Numbered from the stretch's first letter, positions 33,419 to 43,426 are shown. The stretch: DNA of 64,000 bases from an uncultured Prevotellaceae bacterium (GCA_947168395.1 CAMVLT010000004.1:62001-126000), one strand, 5' to 3'. The notes: generated by a model from the letters alone, not told the origin. Numbers and translations are program-made.

Positions 33419-34306
33419 ATGAAAGCATTTGTATTTCCCGGACAGGGAGCACAGTTTGTAGGTATGGGCAAGGACCTGTACGACAACAACGAGAAGGCAA
33501 AAGAATTGTTTGAAAAGGCTAACGAAATCTTAGGTTACAGAATCACCGACATCATGTTCGAGGGAACCGACGAGGACCTGAAGCAGACGAAAGTCACGCA
33601 GCCCGCCGTATTCCTGCACTCCGTGATTTCGGCTATCTGCATGGGCGAGGCTTTCGACCCCAAGATGGTTGCCGGCCACTCGCTCGGCGAGTTCTCGGCA
33701 CTGGTAGCCGCCGGCGCACTGTCGTTCGAGGACGGTCTGCGTCTGGTATATGCCCGTGCAATGGCCATGCAGAAAGCTTGCGAGGCACAGCCCTCGACGA
33801 TGGCTGCCATCATTGGTCTGCCCGACGAGAAGGTGGAGGAGATTTGCGCTGGTATCAACGGCGAAGGTCACGTGGTGGTCTGCGCCAACTATAACAACCC
33901 CGGCCAGCTCGTCATTTCGGGTAACGTCGAGGCTATAGGCGAGGCTTGCGAGCAGCTGAAGGCTGCCGGTGCTAAGCGTGCCCTGCCGCTGAAGGTGGGC
34001 GGTGCGTTCCACTCGCCGCTGATGCAGTTGGCTAAGGACGAGCTGCAGGCTGCTATCGAGACGACCGAGTTCAGCGAGCCTAAGTGCCCCGTCTACCAGA
34101 ATGTGGACGGCAAGCCCCATACCGAGCCTGCCGAAATCAAGCAGAACCTGATAGCCCAGCTGACCAGTCCTGTGCGCTGGACCCAGTGCGTGCAGTCGAT
34201 GATAGCCGACGGTGCCGACGACTTCACGGAGTGCGGTCCCGGTAAGGCACTGCGTGGAATGATATCCAAGATTAACAGCGAGGTAACGGCTCATGGCATC
34301 GAATAA
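33419..34306 (+). CDS. fabD: Malonyl-CoA:ACP transacylase FabD
   Basis: 295 residues, the normal length. FabD moves malonyl from CoA to acyl carrier protein for fatty acid synthesis in the cytoplasm. The N-terminus FPGQGAQFVGMGKDLY (about 5-20), the nucleophile motif GHSLGEFSAL (about 88-97, Ser90), the Arg of RAMAMQ (about 115-120) and the His of the VGGAFHSPLM loop (about 194-203) are all intact. Its 3' end overlaps the GH13 gene by 14 bp, an odd partner for a fatty acid gene. It has a strong promoter of its own at 33351-33382. Confidence 0.97.
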   Translation: MKAFVFPGQGAQFVGMGKDLYDNNEKAKELFEKANEILGYRITDIMFEGTDEDLKQTKVTQPAVFLHSVISAICMGEAFDPKMVAGHSLGEFSALVAAGALSFEDGLRLVYARAMAMQKACEAQPSTMAAIIGLPDEKVEEICAGINGEGHVVVCANYNNPGQLVISGNVEAIGEACEQLKAAGAKRALPLKVGGAFHSPLMQLAKDELQAAIETTEFSEPKCPVYQNVDGKPHTEPAEIKQNLIAQLTSPVRWTQCVQSMIADGADDFTECGPGKALRGMISKINSEVTAHGIE

Positions 34307-35948
34307 ACTGATAATCTACCAAATCTTTACCCGCCTTTACGGAAACAGGAATCAAACGTGCAAGCCTAACGGCACGATTGAGGAAAACGGATGCGGTAAG
34401 ATGAACGACTTCACGCCCACTGTACTGAAGAGAATCAGTCAGATGGGCGTGAGCCATATATGGTACACGGGTGTCATCCGTCATGCCACCACGACGGACT
34501 ACTCTGTCTACGGCATACCCCGCCAGCACCCGGCTGTGGTGAAGGGTAGGGCAGGCTCGCCCTACGCCATCACCGACTACTACGATGTGGACCCCGATCT
34601 GGCTGTCGATGTGAAGAAGCGCATGGAGGAGTTCAAGCAGTTGGTGGAGCGTACCCACAAGGCTGGCATGAAGGTCATCATCGACTTCGTGCCCAACCAC
34701 GTGGCCCGTCAGTACAAGAGCGTCTGCAAGCCTCCCCGAGTGAAGGACTTAGGGCGGGGCGACAATACCCAGAATGGCTTCGACCCGCAGAACAACTTCT
34801 ACTATTGTCCGGGTCAAAGGTTTGCTCCACACTTCGACCTCTATCACGGTGAGACAGAGCCATATATCGAGGAACCTGCCAAGGCTACGGGCAACGACTG
34901 CTTCAACAACGCACCAGGACAGAACGACTGGTACGAGACGGTGAAGCTGAACTACGGCGTGGACTACTATGCCGGTAGGGTAGGGCACTTCGACCCTGTG
35001 CCTTCAACGTGGAAGAAGATGCTTGAGATACTGCTGTACTGGGCCAACAAGGGCATCGACGGCTTCCGTTGCGACATGGCTGAGATGGTGCCTGCCGAGT
35101 TCTGGGCCTACGCTACGGCGAAGGTGAAGGCCAAATTCCCCGAGTTGGTATTCATTGGCGAGGTGTATAATCCCGCTGAGTACCGCCACTATCTGGCCAG
35201 CGGATTTGACTACCTCTACGACAAGGTGGGCATGTACGACACCATGTTCCAGATTATACGTCATAACCAGTCGACGCAGGCCATCACGAATGCCTGGCAG
35301 CAGACGGACGACATACGTGACCACATGCTCTACTTCTTGGAGAACCACGACGAGCTGCGTATAGGCAGCGACTTCTTTGCTGCCGACGGGCGCAAGGCCG
35401 TGCCAGCACTGGTTGTCAATGCGCTGATGCAGCAGAACCCATTCATGCTCTACGCCGGCCAGGAATATGGCGAGCACGGTATGGACTGTGAGGGATTCAG
35501 CGGGCGCGACGGGCGTACCACCATATTTGATTACTGGTCGGTAGACACCCTCTGCCGGGCTGCGAAGAAGGAACTGACGCCCGAGGAACAGCAGTTGGCC
35601 GACATCTACCGGAAGGTGCTGAACATAGCCCAGAAGGAAAAGGCCGTCACCGAGGGTCTGAGTTACGACCTGATGTACGTAAACCGTCAGTACCACCGTC
35701 AGTACATGTTCCTCAGAAAGGCCGGGAACAGCCTGCTGATGGTCGTAGCCAACTTCGACGATGCTGCTGCCGAGGTGGATGTGCGTATTCCCGCCCATGC
35801 CTTCGAGTTCCTGAAGTTGCGTGAGAAGAGCTACAAGGCCACTGACCTGCTCAGTGACGAGAAGACTACGTTAAGCCTTGAGGCTGACAAAACGGTGCAT
35901 ATAGAAGTGCCTGCCCGCTATGCAGTAGTGTATAAACTGCATGGCTGA
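34293..35948 (+). CDS. GH13 alpha-amylase family glycoside hydrolase
   Basis: 551 residues without a signal peptide, so cytoplasmic. GH13 motifs: KVIIDFVPNHV (about 126-136), GFRCDMAEMV (nucleophile Asp, about 255-264), FIGEVYNP (acid/base Glu, about 287-294), LENHDELR (third Asp, about 349-356), and a C-terminal beta domain with MLYAGQEYGEHG before it. All three catalytic residues are present. It probably acts on malto-oligosaccharides or imported glucans; the subfamily is not determined. It overlaps fabD by 14 bp and converges with the TlpA-like gene, 30 nt apart, across a small CAGGC-ACT-GCCTG hairpin (35950-35962). Confidence 0.88.
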   Translation: MASNKLIIYQIFTRLYGNRNQTCKPNGTIEENGCGKMNDFTPTVLKRISQMGVSHIWYTGVIRHATTTDYSVYGIPRQHPAVVKGRAGSPYAITDYYDVDPDLAVDVKKRMEEFKQLVERTHKAGMKVIIDFVPNHVARQYKSVCKPPRVKDLGRGDNTQNGFDPQNNFYYCPGQRFAPHFDLYHGETEPYIEEPAKATGNDCFNNAPGQNDWYETVKLNYGVDYYAGRVGHFDPVPSTWKKMLEILLYWANKGIDGFRCDMAEMVPAEFWAYATAKVKAKFPELVFIGEVYNPAEYRHYLASGFDYLYDKVGMYDTMFQIIRHNQSTQAITNAWQQTDDIRDHMLYFLENHDELRIGSDFFAADGRKAVPALVVNALMQQNPFMLYAGQEYGEHGMDCEGFSGRDGRTTIFDYWSVDTLCRAAKKELTPEEQQLADIYRKVLNIAQKEKAVTEGLSYDLMYVNRQYHRQYMFLRKAGNSLLMVVANFDDAAAEVDVRIPAHAFEFLKLREKSYKATDLLSDEKTTLSLEADKTVHIEVPARYAVVYKLHG

Positions 35949-35978
35949 CAGGCACTGCCTGAATCAGTCGATTCTTTC

Positions 35979-37025
35979 TTACTTGAACAGTTCGTCAAGC
36001 AAGGTGTAGAATGCGGGGTCTTCGCCCACAATTGTCTTTACAATCTTGCCGTCGGGCCCTACGATAATCTTCGTGGGGAACCCTTGAATGCCGTAGTCCT
36101 TCAGCACGTTCGAAGTCTTCGGGTTGTAGACGTGGAGCCAAGGCAATTCGTGCTTCTTCACGGCGTCGCGCCATTTCTGGTCGGTGTCGTTGCAGTCGAT
36201 GCCGAGAATCTCGAACTTGCCGGCATACTTCTTGTAGTACTCCTTCATTTGCGGAATGCCCTTGATACACCAGCCGCACCACGAACCCCAGAAGTCGAGT
36301 ATGACGTGCTTGCCACGCAGTGAACTCAGCGAGAGGGGCTTGCCCTCCAGGTTGTTCAGCGTGAAGTCGGGAGCCATGATGCCCGCAGCCTGCTTCTTGG
36401 CGGCTTCTTCTTCAGCTTTCATCTGAGCCTCGATCTGGTCAAATAAACTCTGGTAGATGGGCTTCATACGGCCGTCGCGCACACTGGGAGTGAGCAGGTT
36501 AACTGCCTCCTTCATCTTCTCGGGGTCGCGCATCTGGGTGATGATGTAGGCCGAAGCCTCGTAGTCGGGATGAGCCTTGATGAAGTCGTAGATGACCTGC
36601 GTCACGTCCTTGCCCTCTTTCTGAGCAGTCTCAATGGCGATGTCGGCTTCGTGGAACTGAGCATAGAACTTAGAGCCGTTCACGTCGTAGCGGCTACGTT
36701 CGGTAGCTGTCACCACTACTTCTTCGCCTGGTATGCCAGGAACGTGGTAGACGGCGGCGTTGCGATTACCCTCCAGGGCGCTCGGCTCCAACAGATAGAG
36801 GTGAGCCACATAGGGCATGTCTACATCGAACTCAAACTTACCTTGCTTGCCCGTAAACGTAGTGCCTTTCTCGTGGTCGTCGGTCAGGATGACCATTGCC
36901 ACGATGCTGTCGCCTACGGGTTTGCAGTCCATCTTCACGTGCAGCTTGCCATCGGCTGCCTGCAGTTGTATACAGGCAGCCGTCATGCAGATAGCAGAAA
37001 GAATGGTCTTAGTCAATGTATTCAT
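35979..37025 (-). CDS. TlpA-like thioredoxin with DUF4369 domain
   Basis: 348 residues. The signal peptide (about 1-23, ending LQA) is followed by a DUF4369-type beta domain (about 24-125), a helical linker with many Lys/Glu/Ala (about 165-215), and a thioredoxin domain (about 215-348). The active site is WGSWCGWCIKGIPQMK, a Cys-Gly-Trp-Cys redox pair, and the cis-Pro is in IQGFPTKIIVG. It is a periplasmic thiol:disulfide reductase of the type common in Bacteroidota. It is last in the arabinose run, 3 nt after the kinase stop, so it may be read through with sugar genes; a functional link to arabinose is not evident. Confidence 0.9.
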   Translation of the reverse strand: MNTLTKTILSAICMTAACIQLQAADGKLHVKMDCKPVGDSIVAMVILTDDHEKGTTFTGKQGKFEFDVDMPYVAHLYLLEPSALEGNRNAAVYHVPGIPGEEVVVTATERSRYDVNGSKFYAQFHEADIAIETAQKEGKDVTQVIYDFIKAHPDYEASAYIITQMRDPEKMKEAVNLLTPSVRDGRMKPIYQSLFDQIEAQMKAEEEAAKKQAAGIMAPDFTLNNLEGKPLSLSSLRGKHVILDFWGSWCGWCIKGIPQMKEYYKKYAGKFEILGIDCNDTDQKWRDAVKKHELPWLHVYNPKTSNVLKDYGIQGFPTKIIVGPDGKIVKTIVGEDPAFYTLLDELFK

Positions 37026-37044
37026 TGCTTATTGCTTATTGTCT
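37024..37044 (-). repeat. Short tandem repeat (ATTGCTT units)
   Basis: Three units (ATTGCTT, ATTGCTT, ATTGTCT on the plus strand) span the araB stop and the start codon of the TlpA-like gene. Confidence 0.65.
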
Positions 37045-38621
37045 ACTGCGCACTGTTCGATGGGCAGGCAACGCTTGTAGTTCTCGATGTACTTCTCAAA
37101 ACCGGCAACGTCCTCGGGAGTGGGAGCGATGCTGACGCCCGTGTTACCTGCGAAGACAACGTTCTCGAGGTAGTCGGCAAGGTTCAGTTTGTCGGGATTG
37201 TTCACCATGTAGCCAGCCAACAGGGCGATACCCCATGCGCCACCTTCGCCGGCGGTCTCCATGACCGAGATGGGCGAGTTGAGGGCGGCAGCGAGCATGC
37301 GCTGTCCTACGCCGGCGGTCTTGAAGTAGCCACCGTGACCCGTGATGCGGTCGACCTTGATTTTCTCCTCCTTGAACAGGATGTCGTTGCCAATCTTCAG
37401 CACGCCGATGGCACCATAGAGGTGGGCACGCATGAAGTTGGCAAGGTTGAACTTGTCGTTGGCAGAGCGGACGAACATCGGACGGCCTTCGCTCAGCCCC
37501 GTGACAGGCTCACCCGACACGTAGTTGTAGGCCATCAGGCCACCGCAGTCGGTATCGCCCTCGAGTGCTTTGTTGAACAGTTTGCCGTATAGCTCGTTCA
37601 TGTCGACGGGAACACCGAGCAGCTGCTGGTACTCCTTGAAGAGTCCTACCCAGGCATTGATGTCGCTGGTGCAGTTGTTGCAGTGAACCATAGCTACAAG
37701 CGAGCCGTCGGGCGTGGTCACCATGTCAATCATTTCGTAGGGCTTCGACAGCGGCTTCTCCAGCACAATCATCGAGAACGACGATGTGCCCGCGCTGACG
37801 TTACCTGTGCGCTGCTTCACAGCGTTGGTGGCTACCATGCCGGTGCCGGCGTCGCCCTCGGGAGGACATACGGGGATACCAGCCTTCAGGTGGCCTGAGA
37901 CGTCAAGCTTCTTGGCACCCTCGGGAGTCAGGAAACCGGCGTTCTCGCCAGCGTTCAGCGACTTCGGCAGGATGTCGAGCAGCTTCCAGCTGAAGCCCTT
38001 CGGAGCAATCAGCTCGTCGAACTTCCTGACCATCTCGGCATCGTAGGTTTTGGTGGCGGGGTCAACGGGTATCATGCCCGAAGCATCGCCCACGCCGAGC
38101 ACGAACTGACCCGTCACCTGCCAATGCACGTAACCCGCCAGTGTGGTCAGAAATTTGATTTCTGACACATGCTCCTCGTTGTCCAGTATAGCCTCGTAGA
38201 TGTGGCTGATGCTCCAGCGCAGGGGAATGTTGTAGTTGAAGAGTTCCGACAGCTTGGCGGCAGCCTTGCCAGTGTTGGTGTTGCGCCAGGTGCGGAAGGG
38301 AACCAGGATTTCCTGCTTGTCGTTGAAGGCCATGTAGCCGTGCATCATGGCGCTGAAGCCGATGGCGGCAAGCGCCTCGATCTCGCAGTCGTATTGCTTC
38401 TGCACATCCTTGCGCAGCTCGGCATAGCAGTCCTGCAATCCATACCAGATAGCCTCGGTAGAGTAGGTCCATAGTCCGTCAACCAGCTGGTTTTCCCACT
38501 CGTGCGAACCCTGAGCTATGGGTTTGTTCTCCTCGTCAATGAGTACGGCTTTGATACGGGTAGAGCCAAACTCGATACCGAGAATGGCTTTACCGCTTTC
38601 TATTACTTGCTTTGCATTCAT
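37029..38621 (-). CDS. araB: L-ribulokinase (FGGY family kinase) of the arabinose operon
   Basis: 530 residues from ATG at 38621; the TTG at 38630 lies in a tandem repeat. FGGY kinase pattern: GIEFGSTRIKAVLID (phosphate-binding, about 18-32), GDAGTGMVATNAV, GNVSAGTSSFSM (about 268-279) and GHGGYFKTAGVGQRMLAAAL in the C-terminal half. It phosphorylates L-ribulose at position 5 with ATP, feeding AraD. The assignment to ribulokinase rather than xylulokinase rests on its place directly after araA and araD; the protein belongs to the divergent kinase branch used for arabinose in Bacteroides rather than the E. coli AraB type. Confidence 0.85.
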   Translation of the reverse strand: MNAKQVIESGKAILGIEFGSTRIKAVLIDEENKPIAQGSHEWENQLVDGLWTYSTEAIWYGLQDCYAELRKDVQKQYDCEIEALAAIGFSAMMHGYMAFNDKQEILVPFRTWRNTNTGKAAAKLSELFNYNIPLRWSISHIYEAILDNEEHVSEIKFLTTLAGYVHWQVTGQFVLGVGDASGMIPVDPATKTYDAEMVRKFDELIAPKGFSWKLLDILPKSLNAGENAGFLTPEGAKKLDVSGHLKAGIPVCPPEGDAGTGMVATNAVKQRTGNVSAGTSSFSMIVLEKPLSKPYEMIDMVTTPDGSLVAMVHCNNCTSDINAWVGLFKEYQQLLGVPVDMNELYGKLFNKALEGDTDCGGLMAYNYVSGEPVTGLSEGRPMFVRSANDKFNLANFMRAHLYGAIGVLKIGNDILFKEEKIKVDRITGHGGYFKTAGVGQRMLAAALNSPISVMETAGEGGAWGIALLAGYMVNNPDKLNLADYLENVVFAGNTGVSIAPTPEDVAGFEKYIENYKRCLPIEQCAVDNKQ

Positions 38622-38654
38622 AATTATCAATTATCAATTGTCAATTATCAATTA
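38620..38654 (-). repeat. Short tandem repeat (CAATTAT units)
   Basis: About four units (TCAATTA/TCAATTG on the plus strand) fill the gap between the araA stop and the araB start. Confidence 0.75.
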
Positions 38655-40190
38655 CTTCAGCGCCTTGTTCAGCATGTAGTACACCTCGTTGTTCTGTAGC
38701 TGCTGCTTGAAGTCGTAGGTGTTGGTCTGCTTGTTGATCTTGACATACTCGATGCCAGTCATCTCAGCAAAGTCTTCCCAGTACTCCTCGGTGATGTCGT
38801 AGGAGAAAGCGCTGTGGTGAGTACCGCCAGCCAGAATCCAGGCTCCGGCGCCAATCTCGAACGTGGGCTGCGGCACCCAGAGAGCTGAGGCCACGGGGAG
38901 GTTAGGCATGGGCTTCGGCTCGATGCACTCCACTTCCTGGCTGATAAGGCGGAAACGGTTGCCGAGGTCAACGACAGTGGCCTTGATGCCACGTCCGACC
39001 TTCGAGGTGAACACGAGGCGGGCGGTCTGCTGCTTGCGGATGCCGATGCCGAGGAAGTGAACCTCCAGTTTGGGCTTGTCGACAGCGATGAGCGGGCAGA
39101 CTTCGAGCATGTGGCTCTGCAGGCACGACGAGCGGTCGCCGGCAAAGTTCAGGGTGTAGTCCTCCAGGAACGAGCAGCCGGTAGGCATGCCCTGCTGGAT
39201 GACCCAGAGTGTGCGATACAGGCAAGCTGTCTTCCAGTCACCCTCGGCGCCGAAGCCGTAGCCCTCTTCCATCAGGCGCTGAGAGGCCAGACCGGGAATC
39301 TGGTCGAAGCCGCAGAAGTCGGGAGCGTCGATGTCGGCGTCGCCGAGGTCGTCGAAGTTGGTGGTGAAGGCGGTAGCGCCCTCGTCCTTCAGCACGCGGC
39401 GCAGGGCAATCTCGGCCTTGGCAGCGTTCTTCACCTTCTGCCAGTAAACCTCCTCGCCGCTCTCGTCAATCTTGATGGTATAGAGCTTTTTGTACTCCTC
39501 AACCAGTTCGTCAGCCTCGGCATCGGTGACTTTCTTGAAGTATTCCATCAGGGAGCTGACGGGATAGTAGTCGACATGGTAGCCCAGACGCTGCTCGAAC
39601 TCCACACGGTCACCGTCGGTCACGGCCACGTTGTTCATGTTCATGCCGAACATGAGGCAGCGCACGTTGTGAGCATCGGCAACACCGGCGGCCACACGTG
39701 CCCAGACGGCAATCTGCTTCTGAGCGGCCTCGTCCTTCCAGTAGCCGCACACCACCTTGCGAGCCACGCGCATGCGGGTGCAGATGTGCCCGAACTCGAT
39801 GTCACCGTGAGCCGACTGGTTGAGGTTCATGAAGTCCATGTCCATGGTCTCCCAGGGAATCTCGGCGTTATACTGGGTGTGGAAGTGCAGCAACGGCTTC
39901 TGCAGAGCTTGCAGGCCCTTGATCCACATCTTGGCGGGCGAGAAGGTGTGCATCCAGGTGATGATACCTACACACTTGTCATCGTTGTTGGCAGCCTTCA
40001 TCACGTCCTCCACTTCCTTGGAGCTGTTGGCTGTGCCCTTATATACTACCTTAATAGGAATAATACCTGACTGATTCAGACCGTCAACCATCTCCTTTGA
40101 GTGTCCGTCTACGGCCACAACAGCGTCACCACCATAGAGCAACTGCGCACCAGTTACCCACCATACTTCTAAATTTTCGAATGCTTTCAT
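38652..40190 (-). CDS. araA: L-arabinose isomerase
   Basis: 512 residues, the normal length. AraA converts L-arabinose to L-ribulose with Mn2+ in the cytoplasm. The N-terminus LEVWWVTGAQLLYGG (about 7-21) and WMHTFSPAKMWI (about 79-90) are characteristic. Metal and substrate residues lie in LMEEGYGFGAEGDWKTA (Glu, about 308-324), DYTLNFAG and LEVCPLIA, and the late His pair in GGTHHSAFSYD (about 456-466). No defects seen. It follows araD by 28 nt and precedes araB in one transcript. Confidence 0.97.
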   Translation of the reverse strand: MKAFENLEVWWVTGAQLLYGGDAVVAVDGHSKEMVDGLNQSGIIPIKVVYKGTANSSKEVEDVMKAANNDDKCVGIITWMHTFSPAKMWIKGLQALQKPLLHFHTQYNAEIPWETMDMDFMNLNQSAHGDIEFGHICTRMRVARKVVCGYWKDEAAQKQIAVWARVAAGVADAHNVRCLMFGMNMNNVAVTDGDRVEFEQRLGYHVDYYPVSSLMEYFKKVTDAEADELVEEYKKLYTIKIDESGEEVYWQKVKNAAKAEIALRRVLKDEGATAFTTNFDDLGDADIDAPDFCGFDQIPGLASQRLMEEGYGFGAEGDWKTACLYRTLWVIQQGMPTGCSFLEDYTLNFAGDRSSCLQSHMLEVCPLIAVDKPKLEVHFLGIGIRKQQTARLVFTSKVGRGIKATVVDLGNRFRLISQEVECIEPKPMPNLPVASALWVPQPTFEIGAGAWILAGGTHHSAFSYDITEEYWEDFAEMTGIEYVKINKQTNTYDFKQQLQNNEVYYMLNKALK

Positions 40191-40218
40191 TGTAGTAATT
40201 GTTTTAAGTTGTTAATAA

Positions 40219-40929
40219 TTAATGTTTCTGTCCTTTTTGTCCGTAATAGGCGTTGGGGCCATGCTTGCGCATGTAGTGCTTCTCGATGAGGAGCGGGTTC
40301 ATGGTAAGAGCGGGATTCACCGAGAAGGCGATGAAAGCCATCTTGGCGCACTGCTCCATGACCTTGGCGTTGTACACGGCATTGTCGGGTGAGGTGCCCC
40401 ATGAGAACGGACCGTGATTCTTGACCAGCACGGCGGGGGTGTGGTCAGGATTGATCTTGCGGATGTTCAGAATCTCGTCGACAATCACGTTGCCGGTTTC
40501 CAGCTCGTACTGTCCCTTCACCTCGGCCTCAGTCATGTCGCGGGTGCAGGGAATGTCCTGGTAGAAGTAGTCGGCATGGGTGGTGCCGATGTTGGGAATG
40601 TCGCGGCCTGCCTGAGCAAAGGCGGTGGCGTAGGTGGAGTGGGTGTGTACAACCCCCTGGATGTTGGGGAATGCCTTATATAGCACAAGGTGTGTGGGAG
40701 TGTCGCTCGAAGGATTGAGCTCACCGTCCACTACTTCGCCCGTCTGGAGGTCGACAACCACCATGTCGGAGGCTTTCATCTCGTCATAGCTGACACCGCT
40801 GGGCTTGATGACGACGAGGCCTTTCTCACGGTCGATACCTGAGACATTGCCCCAAGTGAAAATCACCAGTCCTTGTTTCACAAGGTCCAAGTTGGCCTTG
40901 AATACTTTTTCTTTCAGTTCTTCTAACAT
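40219..40929 (-). CDS. araD: L-ribulose-5-phosphate 4-epimerase
   Basis: 236 residues from ATG at 40929, where the family begins ([20 protein letters not shown]). The longer frame would overlap araR. It converts L-ribulose 5-phosphate to D-xylulose 5-phosphate for the pentose phosphate pathway. Class II aldolase fold: [11 protein letters not shown] (about 26-36), [10 protein letters not shown], the zinc-binding [16 protein letters not shown] (two His, about 94-109) and the third His in KNHGPFSWG (about 171-179). GTTHADYF is also conserved. The gene starts 7 nt after araR. Confidence 0.96.
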   Translation of the reverse strand: MLEELKEKVFKANLDLVKQGLVIFTWGNVSGIDREKGLVVIKPSGVSYDEMKASDMVVVDLQTGEVVDGELNPSSDTPTHLVLYKAFPNIQGVVHTHSTYATAFAQAGRDIPNIGTTHADYFYQDIPCTRDMTEAEVKGQYELETGNVIVDEILNIRKINPDHTPAVLVKNHGPFSWGTSPDNAVYNAKVMEQCAKMAFIAFSVNPALTMNPLLIEKHYMRKHGPNAYYGQKGQKH

Positions 40930-40936
40930 AGTTTGT

Positions 40937-41611
40937 TTATAGTTTAAAGTTCGGGTCTTCGTTATAGGCTTTCCTGTTGAAACGGAAAAGGTAGGCACCA
41001 CGTTTCGACCCCGTTTTGTCAATAAGTTCGGTCTTTTCAATGAAGTCCATATCCTTGATGCGCTTGCGGAAATTGCGCTTGTCAAGTTCCTCGCCATTCA
41101 CGGCTTCATAAAGCCTTTGCAGCTGGGTAAGCGTGAAGAGACTGGGGAGCAGACGGAAGCCGATAGGCTCGGTGCGCAGTTTCTGGCGCATCAGCTTGAG
41201 GGCTTTCCTGATCATCTCGTTATGGTCGGAGTAGAGCTTAGGCAGTCCGTTCACGTCCATCCACTCTACGCTGTGCTCCATGCGTACTCGCTCGTCGTAG
41301 TCCTTCACATTGATCAGGGCGTAGTAGGCGATGGAAATGACACGTTCGCCGGGGTCACGGTCTACACTGCCGAAGGCACCTACCTGACGCATATACAGGT
41401 TGCGGAGTCCTGTCAGCTCGGAGAGTGTGCGGCTGGCTGCTTCATCAATGTTCTCGTCGGCGGCGACGAAGCCTCCGTAGAGGCTCCATTCGCCGCGTCC
41501 GGGATCCATCTGTCTGCGGCCGATGAGCACCTTCAGCTTTCCTTCATCGAAGCCGAAGATAATACAGTCCACCGAGACCCAGACTTTCGAGTGTTGGCTG
41601 TAGTAGGTCAT
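40937..41611 (-). CDS. araR: NUDIX-domain transcriptional regulator AraR
   Basis: 224 residues. The N-terminal NUDIX domain (about 10-145) has only part of the hydrolase box ([24 protein letters not shown], cut at about 42-65, with RTLSEL where REx2EE is expected), so catalysis is probably lost. A winged helix-turn-helix domain (about 150-215: [29 protein letters not shown]) binds DNA. This matches the NrtR-like AraR of Bacteroides thetaiotaomicron, which responds to L-arabinose and represses the arabinose genes. Its place inside the operon, 9 nt after the symporter and 7 nt before araD, implies autoregulation. Operators would be expected before galM; I could not identify one with confidence. 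Confidence 0.9.
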   Translation of the reverse strand: MTYYSQHSKVWVSVDCIIFGFDEGKLKVLIGRRQMDPGRGEWSLYGGFVAADENIDEAASRTLSELTGLRNLYMRQVGAFGSVDRDPGERVISIAYYALINVKDYDERVRMEHSVEWMDVNGLPKLYSDHNEMIRKALKLMRQKLRTEPIGFRLLPSLFTLTQLQRLYEAVNGEELDKRNFRKRIKDMDFIEKTELIDKTGSKRGAYLFRFNRKAYNEDPNFKL

Positions 41612-41620
41612 TTCCTGTTT

Positions 41621-43390
41621 TTAGAAGAAGTACCAGTAGAAGCAGCCACAGAGGAAGAGAACACCGAGGGTACCCACAATGTCCCAAACGTCCCAGCTTT
41701 GGGCAATCTGCTTACGATAGTCTGCTGTAAAGGTGATGGCATCCTTCTGTTCGGCTGTGGGTGCGGGAGTAAAGAACGACACACACACCATCAGCAGCAC
41801 AATGAATACCAGCAGCCAGCACTCGAAGACGAGCCAGTTGGTCTGCCAGAACCATGTGGTGGCATTCCAGAAGGCACCGTCCATCTGAGCTGAACCTGTA
41901 TCCGTAATAACATTAGTCACCAGTCGCAGCATACCGATGATGAAACCACCAATGAGGCCCCATTCACCAGCCTTCGGCGTAATCTTCTTAGAGAGAATAC
42001 CCAGTGTGAAGACAGCCACCATAGACGGAGCCAGCAGCGACTGAATGCCCTGCAGATAGCTGTAGAGGTTGCCCATACCCATCATGACGGGAAGCCAGAG
42101 CAGGCCGAGAACAACGACCACGACGGTTGCGATACGGCCGACGAGCACGTAGTGGGCCTCGCTCAGGCCCTTCTTCATGGGCTTGTAGAAGTCCTCGGTG
42201 AACAACGTGGCGCACGAGTTGAAGAATGCAGCAAGCGACGTGACAAGGGCGCAGATGAAGCCAATGGTCACGAAGCCCTTGATACCCGCAGGCAGGATGC
42301 TTTTCACCATCATGGCAAAAGCACCGTCGGTGTCGTGCTGGTTGGCAATATCCATCTGGATACCGAAGTCGCCAAAGCCACCGTTGGCCAGAGCCATAGC
42401 CACCATACCGGGGATAAGGAACATAAATACGGGAAGGAGTTTGAAATAACCTGCAGCGATGGTGCCGCGACGGGCGCGCTTCATCACCTCCACGTTGCTC
42501 TCACCCTTCTGCTGACCAAGCACACGCTGAACAATGTGCTGGTCGGTACACCAATACCAGAAACCGATGATAGAGGCACCAATGAACACCACAAAACCGG
42601 GATACTCGTGGTAGAGGGGGTCGGGATTGCCCGATGCGTTGATGTCGGCCCAGTGGAACATGTGAGTTGTTCCGTAGCCGTCGTGCAGCGTGCTACAGAA
42701 AGCCATCATGTTTTCCCAGCCCTGAACGATACTGCCGCCACCCAGTGTGTAAAGACCGAGGAAGAGTACTAAGAATGCTCCTATAATAAGAATAGGTGTC
42801 TGGATGGCCGACATGGTCATCACGCCCTTCATACCGCCGAAGACGGTAAAGATGGCTGTGATGGCGATGAGGCCGAGGGCACCCCACCAGAAGGGCAGGC
42901 CGATGAGATACTCAAAGAAGATACCACCAGTAAAGGCTGTTACTGAGACCTTTGTCAGGATGTAGGCTACGAGCGTGATGATAGAGAGCCATGAGCCTGT
43001 GCGCTGGGTGTAGCGGAACTTCAGGAAGTCGGGCATGGTGATAATCTTGCCCATCTTGTTGTTGAGCAGCTGATAGAAGGGCACGAACAGCCAGCCGAGA
43101 ATCAGGATCATCCAGCCCTGCATTTCCCAGTGGGCCATACCCACACCGTCCTTGGCACCAGTACCGGCGAGACCTACGAGGTGCTCTGAGCCGATGTTGG
43201 CTGCAAAGATAGCCATACCGATTACATACCAAGGTTCGCCCTTGCCGAACAGATAGTCCTGCGAGTCGGCACCCTTCATTTTCTCCTTGTCTTTCTTGAT
43301 GGCGCGGTACACCGCCCATACGATGGCCAACACACCGACGGCAAGCACCGTCCAGTCGAGCCAAATGAATTCACGTGAACTCCAATTCAT
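41621..43390 (-). CDS. Sodium:solute symporter (SSS family), probable arabinose uptake
   Basis: 589 residues with about 13-14 membrane helices. SGLT-like features: WYVIGMAIFAANIGSEHLVGLAGTG (cut at about 52-76, the Na+-binding helix), YWCTDQHIVQRVLG (about 269-282), and the FNSCATLFTEDFYKP segment (about 385-399). It is an inner-membrane Na+/sugar symporter of the SGLT/vSGLT group. Position between the MFS sugar porter and araR argues for L-arabinose or arabinose-containing oligosaccharides. The C-terminus ends in a helix. Spacing to both neighbours is short (36 and 9 nt). Confidence 0.93.
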   Translation of the reverse strand: MNWSSREFIWLDWTVLAVGVLAIVWAVYRAIKKDKEKMKGADSQDYLFGKGEPWYVIGMAIFAANIGSEHLVGLAGTGAKDGVGMAHWEMQGWMILILGWLFVPFYQLLNNKMGKIITMPDFLKFRYTQRTGSWLSIITLVAYILTKVSVTAFTGGIFFEYLIGLPFWWGALGLIAITAIFTVFGGMKGVMTMSAIQTPILIIGAFLVLFLGLYTLGGGSIVQGWENMMAFCSTLHDGYGTTHMFHWADINASGNPDPLYHEYPGFVVFIGASIIGFWYWCTDQHIVQRVLGQQKGESNVEVMKRARRGTIAAGYFKLLPVFMFLIPGMVAMALANGGFGDFGIQMDIANQHDTDGAFAMMVKSILPAGIKGFVTIGFICALVTSLAAFFNSCATLFTEDFYKPMKKGLSEAHYVLVGRIATVVVVVLGLLWLPVMMGMGNLYSYLQGIQSLLAPSMVAVFTLGILSKKITPKAGEWGLIGGFIIGMLRLVTNVITDTGSAQMDGAFWNATTWFWQTNWLVFECWLLVFIVLLMVCVSFFTPAPTAEQKDAITFTADYRKQIAQSWDVWDIVGTLGVLFLCGCFYWYFF

Positions 43391-43426
43391 GATGATTTGT
43401 AATTAAAATATTTTTGATTTGTTACT

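Noticed and set aside
36360..36440. Second thioredoxin active site in the TlpA-like protein
   Set aside because: The linker is Lys/Glu/Ala-rich and has no CxxC; only one active site is present.
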